Shown: positions 17,006 to 25,713 of the stretch, piece after piece | How positions within the stretch are numbered: the first letter of the stretch is position 1 | Layout: the number at the start of each line of letters is the position of its first letter | Assembly (NCBI GenBank): GCA_031261085.1 | Contig: JAISKB010000012.1 | Location: 16,855-80,854, forward strand | DNA from: Christensenellaceae bacterium | Lineage (GTDB): Bacteria > Bacillota > Clostridia > Christensenellales > CAG-138 | DNA length: 64,000 nt | Direction of reading: 5' to 3' | Translations under genes and position numbers: made by a program | The notes under the pieces: generated by a model | Databases searched by the model: none | Seen by the model: the letters and a program-made list of their open reading frames with translations, nothing else | What the model was told of the DNA's origin: nothing

Positions 17006-18130
17006 ATGGATATTCGTGATGTGACCGCGCCGGCGGAGCGGATAACGATGCAGCTGTGCGCGTTGTATGCGCAGTATGGCTACCGCAAGTTCAAGCTGCG
17101 CAAGTTTGAGGAATACGACTTTTACGCCGAGTACCGCAGCTTTTTGCAGACGGAAAACATATTGATATTCCACGATTTAAGCGGCAAGCTTATGGCGCTC
17201 AAGCCCGACGTCACGCTATCCATCGTCAAAAACATACGGGATGATTCGCCTGCGCCGCAGCGCGTGTATTATAACGAGAACGTATACCGCGCATCGGGCG
17301 GCGTGCGCGCGTTTAAAGAGATGCCGCAGGTGGGGCTCGAATACATCGGCGCGGTGGACCTGTATGCCATGGGCGAGGTGTTGCAAATGGCGGCGCGCAG
17401 CCTAAAGCTGATCGCGGCGGATTATATACTCGACATCTCCCATGTGGGCCTTGCGAGCGGCCTGCTGGGGGAAACCGGCCTGCCCGAGCACGCGCTGTCC
17501 GGCCTTTCGGCCTGCATCCGCGCAAAAAATGTGCACGGCATGCTCGAGCTGTGCGGTTCGTATGGTGTGGAAAAAGCGCTGCAGCAAAAGCTCGTGCGGC
17601 TGTGCTCGCTGTATGGCGCGTGCGGCGAGGTGCTGCCCGCGCTGCCCGAGCTGGATGTAAACGCCGCCACGCACGCAGCCATCGCGGAGCTTACGGCGGT
17701 GTGCGAGGTGCTGCGGCTGGCGGGGTGCGCCGGCAATGTGCGGCTGGACTTTTCCATGCTCAACGATTTAAGCTATTATAACGGCGTTATATTCCAGGGC
17801 TTTTTGCCCGGCATACCCAGCGCGGTGCTCTCGGGCGGGCGTTACGACAGCCTGCTGGAGCGGTTGCACAAGCGCGGGGGCGCCATAGGCTTCGCGGTGT
17901 ATATCGGCCTGCTGGAGCGTGTGGAAGAAGCGCCCGCGCCCTATGATGTGGATACCCTGCTGCTCTACGACGAAACCGTGCCGCTAAGCGCGCTGCTCGA
18001 GGCGGTCAACACGCTTACCGAGGGCGGGCGCAGCATATCGGTGCAGAGCGCGCAGGATGGCGGCCTGCGCCCCGCGCAGACCCTGCGCATCACCAAGGAA
18101 GGGGGCGTTTGCCGTGCAGGATTGGCTTAA
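17006..18130 (+). CDS. hisZ: ATP phosphoribosyltransferase regulatory subunit HisZ
   Basis: 374-residue class II aminoacyl-tRNA-synthetase-like protein that lacks charging activity and activates short HisG. HisRS-like motif 2 region (RVYYNENVYRASGGVRAFKEMPQVGLEYIG) and motif 3-like VLSGGRYDSLL are visible, but the HisRS anticodon domain is not. The start at 17006 is set by GAGGAG 9 bases upstream; an in-frame ATG at 16982 overlaps that site. First gene of the operon; hisG begins inside its end. Confidence 0.93.
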   Translation: MDIRDVTAPAERITMQLCALYAQYGYRKFKLRKFEEYDFYAEYRSFLQTENILIFHDLSGKLMALKPDVTLSIVKNIRDDSPAPQRVYYNENVYRASGGVRAFKEMPQVGLEYIGAVDLYAMGEVLQMAARSLKLIAADYILDISHVGLASGLLGETGLPEHALSGLSACIRAKNVHGMLELCGSYGVEKALQQKLVRLCSLYGACGEVLPALPELDVNAATHAAIAELTAVCEVLRLAGCAGNVRLDFSMLNDLSYYNGVIFQGFLPGIPSAVLSGGRYDSLLERLHKRGGAIGFAVYIGLLERVEEAPAPYDVDTLLLYDETVPLSALLEAVNTLTEGGRSISVQSAQDGGLRPAQTLRITKEGGVCRAGLA

Positions 18131-18752
18131 CATAGCCCTGCCCAAGGGCAGGCTGGGCGAGAAGGCGTATGGCCTGCTCGAAAGGCTGGGCTGCGGTTGC
18201 CCGCAAATGCTGGAAAACAACCGCAAGCTGATATTCGAAAATGAAGCCACCCATGTGCGCTGCTTTTGGGCAAAGCCCTCCGACGTGGCCATTTATGTGG
18301 AGCGCGGCGCGGCGGATATAGGCATCGTGGGCAAGGATATACTGCTCGAATATGAGCCGGATGTATATGAGCTGATGGACTTGGGCATAGGCAAATGCAG
18401 CATGATGGTGGCGGGGCTTGCGGGCACGCAGCTCACGGCCGATAAAACGCTCAAGGTGGCCACCAAGTTCCCCAATATCGCCGCCCGCTATTTTGGCGGC
18501 CAAAGCCGGGAAATAGAGGTTATCAAGCTAAACGGCTCCATCGAGATAGCCCCGCTGCTCAAGCTGTCGGACGTAATCGTCGACATTGTGGAAACCGGCG
18601 CCACCCTGCGCGAAAACAACCTAGAGGTGCTGGCGACCATACAGCCCATCAGCGCCCGGTTCATCGCCAACAAGGCGGGGTATAAGTTCCACTACGCGCA
18701 AATCGAGGCGCTGCTACAGGGCCTGCGCGCCATATTGGAGGAGAAGCTATGA
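18114..18752 (+). CDS. hisG: ATP phosphoribosyltransferase, short catalytic form (GTG start)
   Basis: 212-residue short HisG catalysing the first step, ATP + PRPP to phosphoribosyl-ATP. Motifs: NIALPKGRLGEKAY at the N-terminus, ERGAADIGIVGKDIL, and the PRPP loop DIVETGATLRENNL. It lacks the C-terminal regulatory domain of long HisG, consistent with HisZ upstream. GTG 18114 lies 17 bases before the hisZ stop, after AAGGAAGGGGG. It ends in an ATGA overlap with hisD. Confidence 0.95.
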   Translation: MQDWLNIALPKGRLGEKAYGLLERLGCGCPQMLENNRKLIFENEATHVRCFWAKPSDVAIYVERGAADIGIVGKDILLEYEPDVYELMDLGIGKCSMMVAGLAGTQLTADKTLKVATKFPNIAARYFGGQSREIEVIKLNGSIEIAPLLKLSDVIVDIVETGATLRENNLEVLATIQPISARFIANKAGYKFHYAQIEALLQGLRAILEEKL

Positions 18753-20026
18753 TTCGCATATTCGACCTGGGCGAGCTGCGGCGGGAGGATGTGCTGCGGC
18801 GGGAGGGCGCGCTGCCGGATGTGCGGGAGGCGGTGGCGCGCATCATACAGGATGTTCGCGCCCAAGGTGACGCGGCCCTCCTTCGTTATGCCGCCCAATT
18901 CGACGGCGCGGGCGAAGCGCCCCTGGAGGTTACACCGGCGGAGGTCGAAGCGGCCGCAAAGCGGGTGGAGCCCGCGCTGCTGGCCATCATGCGCGAGGCG
19001 GCCGAAAACATACGCGCCTATCACACCAAACAGGTGCGCGGCGGCTTTGTGATAACGCCCAAGGCCGGGGCGGTGCTGGGGCAAATCATCCGCCCGCTGG
19101 CCCGGGTGGGCGTGTATGTGCCGGGCGGCACCGCGTGCTATCCCTCCACCGTGCTGATGGACGCGCTCCCCGCAAAGATAGCGGGGGTAGAGGAAATCAT
19201 CATGGTAACGCCGGCCAAGGGCGGGGTGATTCGCCCCGAAATATTGGCGGCGGCGCAAATTGCGGGGGTAAACCGCATATTCCGCACCGGCGGCGCGCAG
19301 GCCGTGGCCGCGCTGGCCTATGGCACCCAAACCATACCCGGGGTCGATAAAATCGTGGGCCCGGGCAACGCCTTTGTGGCCGAGGCCAAGCGGCAGGTGT
19401 TTGGGCAGGTGGATATCGATATGATAGCCGGGCCCAGCGAAATACTCATCGTGGCGGAGGAGGGGTGCGAGCCCAAAAACATCGCGGCGGATATGCTGGC
19501 CCAGGCCGAGCACGATGTCTTTGCGAGCGCCGTGCTCATCACGCCCAGCCGCGCGCTGGCGCTGCGGGTGCAGGCCGAGCTGGAGCGGCAGCTGCCGCTG
19601 CTTACAAGGGCGGCCATAGCCCGGGAATCCATCGATAACAACGGCAAAATTCTGCTGTGCGGCTCGGTAACGGAGGCGATTTCCCTTTCCAACGAGCTTG
19701 CGCCGGAGCACCTGGAGCTATGCCTGCAGGAGCCTTTTGCCTGCCTGCCGCTGGTGCAAAACGCCGGCTCCATATTTTTGGGCAACCACAGCCCCGAAGC
19801 GCTGGGCGATTATTTTGCCGGGCCCAACCACACGCTGCCCACCGGCGGCACGGCCCGCTTCGCAAGCCCGCTTTCGGTGGATGATTTCATCAAAAAATCC
19901 TCCTTCACATACTACACGGCGCAGGCGCTGGGCGAGGTGGCGGCAAAGGTAGCCCGCTTTGCCCAAGCCGAGGGGCTGGACGCGCATGCGAAAAGCGTCA
20001 CCATACGAATGGAGCAAGAGCAATGA
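18749..20026 (+). CDS. hisD: Histidinol dehydrogenase
   Basis: 425-residue Zn-dependent enzyme performing the last two NAD oxidations, L-histidinol to L-histidine. Signature text: VYVPGGTACYPSTVLM, GGAQAVAALAYGT, VDKIVGPGNAFVAEAKR, DMIAGPSEIL, LAQAEHD (metal ligands) and APEHLEL. The GDYFAGPNHTLPTGG segment holds further active-site residues. ATGA overlap with hisG upstream and with hisC downstream. Confidence 0.97.
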   Translation: MIRIFDLGELRREDVLRREGALPDVREAVARIIQDVRAQGDAALLRYAAQFDGAGEAPLEVTPAEVEAAAKRVEPALLAIMREAAENIRAYHTKQVRGGFVITPKAGAVLGQIIRPLARVGVYVPGGTACYPSTVLMDALPAKIAGVEEIIMVTPAKGGVIRPEILAAAQIAGVNRIFRTGGAQAVAALAYGTQTIPGVDKIVGPGNAFVAEAKRQVFGQVDIDMIAGPSEILIVAEEGCEPKNIAADMLAQAEHDVFASAVLITPSRALALRVQAELERQLPLLTRAAIARESIDNNGKILLCGSVTEAISLSNELAPEHLELCLQEPFACLPLVQNAGSIFLGNHSPEALGDYFAGPNHTLPTGGTARFASPLSVDDFIKKSSFTYYTAQALGEVAAKVARFAQAEGLDAHAKSVTIRMEQEQ

Positions 20027-21087
20027 GCCGGTTTTTGAGCGCACGCTTCGCCGCGCTGCAAGCCTATACGCCGGGCGAGCAGCCGCAGGATATGGCCTAT
20101 ACCAAGCTGAACACCAACGAGTCGCCCTACCCGCCCTCGCCGGGCGTGTTCGCGGCGCTCTCGTCCAGTGAAATCGCGCGGCTGCAGTTGTACCCCGACC
20201 CGGAGGGCAAGCGCCTTAGGGCCAAATTGGCCGCGCGCTATGGCGTGTCGCCGCAAAATGTGCTGCTGGCCAACGGCTCCGATGAAATATTGAACTTCGC
20301 CTTCATGGCATTTTGCGATAGCGCCACCCCGGTTATCTTCCCGGATATCAGCTATGGCTTCTACCCGGTGTATGCTAGGCTCTATGGCCTCAGCTATAAA
20401 ACGGCGCCCCTCAAAGAGGATTTTACCATCGACCCAAAGCACTATGGCGGCAACGACGCCACGGTCGTTTTGGCCAACCCCAACGCGCCCACCGGCATCG
20501 CGCTTTCGCTGGAACAGATAGAGGCCATACTCAAAGCCAACCCCGATCATATCGTGCTGGTCGATGAGGCGTATGTGGACTTTGGCGCGCAATCCGCGCT
20601 GCCGCTGCTGGGGCGGTACGACAACCTGCTCATCGCGCAGACGTTCTCCAAATCCCGCTCGTTGGCGGGCGCGCGGCTGGGCTTTGCCCTGGCGAGCGAG
20701 GATGTCATTGCCGACCTCGATACCATACGCTATTCCACCAACCCCTATAACCTCAACCGGCTCACGCTGCTGGCGGGGGAAGCCGCGGTGGAGGATGCCG
20801 CATATTATGAGGCAAACGCGCAAACCATCATACAAACGCGGGCCTATACGGCGGCGGCGCTGCGGGAGCTGGGCTTTGCGCTTACCAACTCCAAAGCCAA
20901 CTTTTTATTCGCGTCGCATCCGGCGCTGCCGGGCGGGGCGCTGTACCGCCGGCTCAAGGAGCTGGGCGTGCTGGTGCGCCACTTCGGCAACCCGCGCATT
21001 CAAAATTATGTGCGCATCACCGTGGGCACGCAGGGGCAAATGGATACCCTGCTCGCCTGCGTGCGCCGCATCTTAACGGAACAATAA
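20023..21087 (+). CDS. hisC: Histidinol-phosphate aminotransferase
   Basis: 354-residue class II PLP aminotransferase converting imidazole-acetol phosphate to histidinol phosphate. Visible: KLNTNESPYPPSP near the start, ANGSDEILNFAF, NPNAPTGIAL, LVDEAYVDFG, and the PLP-lysine motif QTFSKSRSLAGARLG. The C-terminal FGNPRIQNYVRITVG is typical of HisC. Length and context are normal. Confidence 0.96.
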   Translation: MSRFLSARFAALQAYTPGEQPQDMAYTKLNTNESPYPPSPGVFAALSSSEIARLQLYPDPEGKRLRAKLAARYGVSPQNVLLANGSDEILNFAFMAFCDSATPVIFPDISYGFYPVYARLYGLSYKTAPLKEDFTIDPKHYGGNDATVVLANPNAPTGIALSLEQIEAILKANPDHIVLVDEAYVDFGAQSALPLLGRYDNLLIAQTFSKSRSLAGARLGFALASEDVIADLDTIRYSTNPYNLNRLTLLAGEAAVEDAAYYEANAQTIIQTRAYTAAALRELGFALTNSKANFLFASHPALPGGALYRRLKELGVLVRHFGNPRIQNYVRITVGTQGQMDTLLACVRRILTEQ

Positions 21088-21105
21088 ATCAGGGAGGGGA
21101 ACATT

Positions 21106-21693
21106 ATGCGCAAAAGTACAATAGAGCGCGCTACCGCCGAAACCAAGGTAACGCTTTCGCTGGTGGTAGGGGGGGAGGGCCGCGCCATGGCCAACACCGG
21201 CGTGGGCTTTTTGGATCATATGCTGACGCTGCTTGCCGGACATGGCCGGTTTGACCTGAGCGTGACCTGCGTGGGCGACACCCAGGTGGATGCGCACCAC
21301 AGCGTGGAGGATATCGCCATTTGCCTGGGGCGGGCGTTTCAAGAGGCGCTGGGCGAAAAGCGCGGCATTTGCCGCTACGGCAGCGTGCTGCTGCCTATGG
21401 ATGAGGCGCTTATACTCTGCGCGGTCGATATTTCGGGCCGGGGGTTATTGTGCTATGATTTGAACATACCCGCGCAAAGGGTGGGCGATTTCGATACCGA
21501 GCTGACCCAAGAATTTATGCAGGCCTTCGCGCGGGAAGCGAGGGTTACGCTCCACCTAAAGCAGCTCAGCGGCGGCAATTCGCACCACATCATAGAGGGC
21601 GCGTTTAAAGCGCTGGGGCGCGCGCTTAGGCAGGCGGCTTCTTTGGATGCGGCGCTGGGGGAGGCCATACCCTCCACCAAGGGTACGCTCTAA
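21106..21693 (+). CDS. hisB: Imidazoleglycerol-phosphate dehydratase
   Basis: 195-residue Mn-dependent dehydratase (step 7). Repeated His-rich metal motifs: GFLDHMLTLLAGHG, DAHHSVEDIAICLG and GGNSHHIIEGAFKALGRAL. Monofunctional, as expected outside Gammaproteobacteria; the phosphatase step is done by the PHP protein at 24531. GGGAGGGGAACATT precedes ATG 21106. The stop overlaps the hisH start (TAATG). Confidence 0.97.
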   Translation: MRKSTIERATAETKVTLSLVVGGEGRAMANTGVGFLDHMLTLLAGHGRFDLSVTCVGDTQVDAHHSVEDIAICLGRAFQEALGEKRGICRYGSVLLPMDEALILCAVDISGRGLLCYDLNIPAQRVGDFDTELTQEFMQAFAREARVTLHLKQLSGGNSHHIIEGAFKALGRALRQAASLDAALGEAIPSTKGTL

Positions 21694-22310
21694 TGCTGGC
21701 GATACTCGATTATGGCGTGGGCAACCTGTTTTCGCTGCAGAGCTCGCTGCGTTATGTGGGCGCGGCGGCGGAGATAACCCGCGACGCGGCGGCCATTCGC
21801 CGTGCCGATAAGGTGATACTGCCCGGTGTGGGCGCGTTTGCCGACGCGGCGCAAAAGCTGCGCGCGAGCGGGCTGTTTGCGTTGGTGCAGGGGGAGGTGG
21901 CGGCGGGCAAGCCGCTGCTGGGCATCTGCCTGGGTATGCAGCTGCTGTTCCAAAAGAGCTATGAATATGGCGAGCACGAGGGCTTGGCGCTGCTGCCCGG
22001 TAACGTTTGCCCCATCGCGCCGGTCATCGGGGCGGGGCTGAAGGTGCCCCATATAGGCTGGAACGCCCTGCGCTTCCCGGTAAAAAAGCAAAAATCCCCC
22101 TTGTTTGCGCAGGTGGAGGAGGGGGAGTGCGTGTATTTTGTGCATTCCTACGCGGCGATGGATTGCGCCGGGGCGGTAACGGCCACCGCCGAATACGGCG
22201 TGCCGCTCACCGCGGCGGTGGGGCGGGATAACGTGCTGGGCACGCAGTTCCATCCCGAAAAGAGCGGGGATGTGGGCCTGCGTATTCTGCGCGCGTTCGC
22301 GGCGCTGTAA
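21693..22310 (+). CDS. hisH: Imidazole glycerol phosphate synthase, glutaminase subunit HisH
   Basis: 205-residue class I glutamine amidotransferase that feeds ammonia to HisF. The nucleophile Cys lies in LLGICLGMQLLF (about residue 79), the oxyanion motif in ILPGVGAFADA, and the His-Glu pair in GTQFHPEKSG. Start ATG overlaps the hisB stop. The C-terminus is standard. Confidence 0.97.
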   Translation: MLAILDYGVGNLFSLQSSLRYVGAAAEITRDAAAIRRADKVILPGVGAFADAAQKLRASGLFALVQGEVAAGKPLLGICLGMQLLFQKSYEYGEHEGLALLPGNVCPIAPVIGAGLKVPHIGWNALRFPVKKQKSPLFAQVEEGECVYFVHSYAAMDCAGAVTATAEYGVPLTAAVGRDNVLGTQFHPEKSGDVGLRILRAFAAL

Positions 22311-22321
22311 GGGGGAGCGAT

Positions 22322-23047
22322 ATGCACTTGTTTCCGGCGATCGATGTTTATGACGGTAAGGCGGTGCGCCTTAAAAAGGGCGAGTATGCCGACATGACCG
22401 TATACAGCCCCGACCCGCCCGCGGTGGCAAGGTCGTTTTGCCAGGCGGGCGCGGCGTATTTGCATGTGGTGGATTTAGAGGGCGCCAAGGCGGGTGAACC
22501 CCGCAACGCGGCGGTAATCTGCCGCATATTGCGCGAGAGCGGCCTTAAGGCCGAGGTGGGCGGGGGCATACGCACGCAAAGCGACATCGCCCGCTATTTG
22601 GATGCCGGCGCGCTGCGGGTGATATTGGGTACCGCCGCGCTGACCGAGCCAAGCTTTTTGGCCCGCATGGCCGCGCAATACGGCGATGCGCTGGCCGTGG
22701 GCGTGGATGCGCGGGAGGGCCGCGTGGCCATTCGCGGCTGGGTCGAAACCTCGGATACCGACTGCTTCGCGTTTTGCCGCACGCTGCAGGGGCTGGGCAT
22801 ACGCACGGTAATCTGCACCGATATTTCTAAGGACGGCCTGCTGGGCGGCGCCAACCGCGCGCTCTATGCCGAGCTGTCGCAAGCCGTATCCATGGATATT
22901 ATCGCCTCGGGCGGCGTCTCCACGCTGGAGGATATACGCGCGCTGGCCGATATGGGGCTGTATGGCGCCATAGTGGGCAAGGCGCTTTACACCGGGGATT
23001 TAAAGCTGCAGCAGGCGCTTGCCGCCGCCGCGGGGGTGGGCGTATGA
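22322..23047 (+). CDS. hisA: Phosphoribosylformimino-AICAR-ribonucleotide isomerase HisA
   Basis: 241-residue TIM-barrel isomerase (ProFAR to PRFAR). The N-terminal catalytic Asp lies in PAIDVYDGKAVRLKKG. The AEVGGGIRT phosphate loop, VGVDAREGRVAIRGW and the second catalytic Asp region ICTDISKDGLLGG, then IIASGGVST, are all present. Hydrophobic Ala/Val tail is short. Overlaps hisF by ATGA. Confidence 0.96.
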   Translation: MHLFPAIDVYDGKAVRLKKGEYADMTVYSPDPPAVARSFCQAGAAYLHVVDLEGAKAGEPRNAAVICRILRESGLKAEVGGGIRTQSDIARYLDAGALRVILGTAALTEPSFLARMAAQYGDALAVGVDAREGRVAIRGWVETSDTDCFAFCRTLQGLGIRTVICTDISKDGLLGGANRALYAELSQAVSMDIIASGGVSTLEDIRALADMGLYGAIVGKALYTGDLKLQQALAAAAGVGV

Positions 23048-23802
23048 TTACCAAGCGCATCATACCCTGCCTGGATGTGCGGGAGGGCCGGGTGGTAAAG
23101 GGCGTCCATTTCGAGGGCCTGCAGGATATATCCTCCCCGGTGGAATTGGCGGGGTACTACAGCCGCCACGGCGCCGATGAACTGGTGTTTTACGACATCA
23201 CGGCCTCGGTGGAGGGGCGCGCGCTGTTTGTGGGCGTGCTGCGCGAGGTGGCGCAAAGGGTGTTTATACCCCTCACGGTGGGGGGCGGCATAAACGGCGT
23301 GGAGGATTTTGACCGCGTGCTGCATGCCGGGGCGGATAAGGTCAGCGTAAATTCCGGCGCCATCCGCAACCCCGACCTCATCGCACAGGCGGCCAAAAAG
23401 TATGGCGACCAGTGCGTGGTGCTCTCGGTGGATGCAAAGAGGGTAAACGGGGGCTTCCGCGTGTTTGCCAAGGGCGGGCGGGAGGATACCGGCTTGGATG
23501 CCATAGATTGGATACGCAGGGGCGTTGGCTTGGGCGCGGGGGAAATCGTACTCAATTCCATCGATACCGATGGCGTGAAGCGCGGGTTCGATCTGGAGAT
23601 GCTCTCGGCGGTTTGCGAGGCGGTGCGGGTGCCCGTCATCGCTTCGGGCGGCGCGGGGAGCATGGCGCATTTCACACAGCTGTTTCAAACCCTGCCCAAG
23701 GTGGATGCCGGGCTGGCCGCCAGCATATTCCACTTTGGCGAGGTGAAAATACCCGATTTAAAGCGGGAACTGGCCGCGCAGGGCATAAACGTGAGGCTGT
23801 AG
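23044..23802 (+). CDS. hisF: Imidazole glycerol phosphate synthase, cyclase subunit HisF
   Basis: 252-residue TIM barrel that closes the imidazole ring and releases AICAR. Catalytic Asp in IPCLDVREGRVVKG (about residue 10) and in NSIDTDGVKRGFD (about residue 175); phosphate loops TVGGGINGVEDF and IASGGAGSMAHF. A 78-base AT-rich gap separates it from hisIE, the only sizeable gap in the operon. Confidence 0.97.
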   Translation: MITKRIIPCLDVREGRVVKGVHFEGLQDISSPVELAGYYSRHGADELVFYDITASVEGRALFVGVLREVAQRVFIPLTVGGGINGVEDFDRVLHAGADKVSVNSGAIRNPDLIAQAAKKYGDQCVVLSVDAKRVNGGFRVFAKGGREDTGLDAIDWIRRGVGLGAGEIVLNSIDTDGVKRGFDLEMLSAVCEAVRVPVIASGGAGSMAHFTQLFQTLPKVDAGLAASIFHFGEVKIPDLKRELAAQGINVRL

Positions 23803-23817
23803 CGCAGGCCGCGGTAA

Positions 23818-23868
23818 AATAATCAATAACAATTAACAATAACAATAACGAATAACAATAACGAAGGA
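23818..23868 (+). repeat. AT-rich AATAACAATAACG repeat inside the his operon
   Basis: Tandem, slightly irregular copies of AATAACAATAACG between hisF and hisIE in an otherwise GC-rich region. A related string occurs on the other strand at 26662-26697. The GAAGGAAGG after it serves hisIE. Confidence 0.7.
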
Positions 23869-23880
23869 AGGAACCGACCG

Positions 23881-24534
23881 ATGCTGCAAGCCGATCAACT
23901 CAAATTTGACGCGCAGGGGCTTATACCTGCCATCGTGGTGGATGCCGGGAGCCGCGCCGTGCTCACACTGGCCTATATGAACCGTGAAAGCCTGGAGATT
24001 AGCCTAAAGGAGGGGCGCACCTGCTTTTGGTCCCGCTCGCGGCAGCAGCTTTGGCGCAAGGGCGAAAGCTCGGGCAACGTGCAGCATATACTCCGCATCG
24101 TGGCGGATTGCGACCGCGACGCGCTGTGCGTATACGTCCGCAAGGAGGGGCCCGCCTGCCACCTGGGCACGGATTCCTGCTTTGGCGCGCCCGTGTACGA
24201 GAGCGACACAGAGCCCGAGCCCTTCAGCCTAAGCGGGCTGGCGGCGCTGATTGAGGGCCGCAAAACCAACCCGCAGGAGGGTTCCTATACCACCTATCTG
24301 TTCGATAAGGGGCTGGATAAAATACTCAAGAAAATAGGCGAGGAAGCCACCGAGGTGGTGCTGGCGGGCAAGGCGCAGGATAAGGCCGAAACCATATACG
24401 AAATAGCCGACCTTGCCTACCATGTGCTGGTGCTCATGTGCGAGGCGGGCATTTCGCTGCAGGATATCGAGCAGGAGCTTGCGGCGCGGCATGTGATCGA
24501 TAAAAAAACCAAGCAGGAGAAGATGACTCCATGA
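23881..24534 (+). CDS. hisI: Bifunctional phosphoribosyl-AMP cyclohydrolase / phosphoribosyl-ATP pyrophosphatase
   Basis: 217-residue HisIE fusion. The N-terminal cyclohydrolase has LAYMNRESLEISLKEGRTCFWSRS, LWRKGESSGNVQ, and the metal-binding DCDRDALCVYV and GPACHLGTDSCF. From about residue 120 the pyrophosphohydrolase domain shows GSYTTYLFDKGLDKILKKIGEEATEV and EIADLAYHVLVLM. GAAGGAAGG lies upstream. ATGA overlap with hisK. Confidence 0.96.
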   Translation: MLQADQLKFDAQGLIPAIVVDAGSRAVLTLAYMNRESLEISLKEGRTCFWSRSRQQLWRKGESSGNVQHILRIVADCDRDALCVYVRKEGPACHLGTDSCFGAPVYESDTEPEPFSLSGLAALIEGRKTNPQEGSYTTYLFDKGLDKILKKIGEEATEVVLAGKAQDKAETIYEIADLAYHVLVLMCEAGISLQDIEQELAARHVIDKKTKQEKMTP

Positions 24535-25349
24535 CCTTCTATGGTGATTTTCATACCCACACCAGCTATAGCGATGGCGAAAACACCCCGCGCGAGATGG
24601 CGGAGAGCGCGTGTACAATGGGGTTATCCGCGCTGGGCATTACAGACCATGCCTACGCGCTCTGCGATGAGGATTGCTGTATACCGCAAAGCGCCGTGCG
24701 GCCGCGTTACGATGCCCTGCGCGCGCTGCAGCGCGAATATGCGGATAGGCTGGCGATAGGGTGCGGCATCGAGCAGGATGTCTGCGGCGCGTTCGACGCG
24801 CTGCCCTACGATTACCGCATCACCTCCATGCACTATTTATGCTGGGAGGGCGCCTATATTTGCGTGGAGGATACGCCGGCGCGCTTGCAAGCGGGCATAC
24901 AGGCCTGCTTTGGCGGGGACGCTTACGCGTTTGTTAAGGCGTATTACGCGCGGCTCGCCGAGGCGCTGCCCGCATTTCCCACGGATATCGTGGGGCATTT
25001 TGATGTGCTCACCAAGTTTAACGGGCAGGGCGCCTTTTTTGATGAAAGCGATGCGCGCTACCGCCGCGCTGCGCTCGAAGCGCTGCATGCCGTGCTGCAA
25101 ACGCACCGCCTGTTCGAGGTGAATACCGGCGCGTGGGTGCACGGCTACCGAAGTGAGCCGTATCCCGCCGCGTTTTTGCTGCGCGCGCTGTACCAAGCGG
25201 GCGGCGAGGTGATACTCAGCAGCGACAGCCACAGCGCCTTGGGTATAGCGGGCGGCTTTGCCGATGCGGCGGCGCTGTGCAGGGCCTGCGGCTTCCGCTA
25301 TGCCAAGGTGTTTACGCAGGCCGGTTTTAAGGATGTGCCGCTGGGGTGA
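24531..25349 (+). CDS. hisK: Histidinol-phosphatase, PHP family
   Basis: 272-residue PHP-domain phosphatase removing phosphate from L-histidinol phosphate. Metal motifs: DFHTHTSYSDGE at the start, ALGITDHAY, IGCGIEQDV, the HYLCWEG region, DIVGHFDVLTKF, and SSDSHSALGIAGGF near the end. With it the operon encodes every step from PRPP to histidine. It is the last gene and is followed by a strong hairpin. Confidence 0.93.
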   Translation: MTFYGDFHTHTSYSDGENTPREMAESACTMGLSALGITDHAYALCDEDCCIPQSAVRPRYDALRALQREYADRLAIGCGIEQDVCGAFDALPYDYRITSMHYLCWEGAYICVEDTPARLQAGIQACFGGDAYAFVKAYYARLAEALPAFPTDIVGHFDVLTKFNGQGAFFDESDARYRRAALEALHAVLQTHRLFEVNTGAWVHGYRSEPYPAAFLLRALYQAGGEVILSSDSHSALGIAGGFADAAALCRACGFRYAKVFTQAGFKDVPLG

Positions 25350-25365
25350 AATGGCTTTTAAAGCG

Positions 25366-25399
25366 AACGGCCCCGCAAGCTGCAGCCTGCGGGGCCGTT
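25366..25399 (+). terminator. his operon terminator
   Basis: AACGGCCCCGCA and TGCGGGGCCGTT form a perfect 12-base-pair stem with a 10-base loop, followed by GGTTTAT. The T run is short, so it may also serve the leftward gene. Confidence 0.8.
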
Positions 25400-25428
25400 G
25401 GTTTATAAGCGTAAAGAGCTGCGCATCG

Positions 25429-25701
25429 CTATAGGGCAGGCAGAATCATGGGCAAAACGACCACTCCAAAGAGAATGATTAGAACGCTTGCGATGCCGAT
25501 CAAGACCCGCCGGGTTTTGCGGCTCCCGTTGCGCAGAAAAAAACTGAACAGGCCGGCTCTCCTCGGCGCGGCGTGCTTTTCACCCACCACCCATTGCCAG
25601 TCGAAAATAGCGCCGAGCAAAAGCAGCCCGCCCAGCATCGCCAAAACCAATCCGGGGTATGTAAAGAGGAAGGTTTCTACCTTTTGCCCGATTGCTTCCA
25701 T
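25429..25701 (-). CDS. Small membrane protein of unknown function
   Basis: 90 residues with two predicted membrane helices (about residues 16-34, VLAMLGGLLLLGAIFDW, and 67-88, GIASVLIILFGVVVLPM) separated by a basic loop with RNGSRKTRRV. No family recognised. It starts 12 bases after the stop of the upstream gene on the same strand and is probably cotranscribed with it. Confidence 0.6.
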   Translation of the reverse strand: MEAIGQKVETFLFTYPGLVLAMLGGLLLLGAIFDWQWVVGEKHAAPRRAGLFSFFLRNGSRKTRRVLIGIASVLIILFGVVVLPMILPAL

Positions 25702-25713
25702 AGGCGGCCCCCG

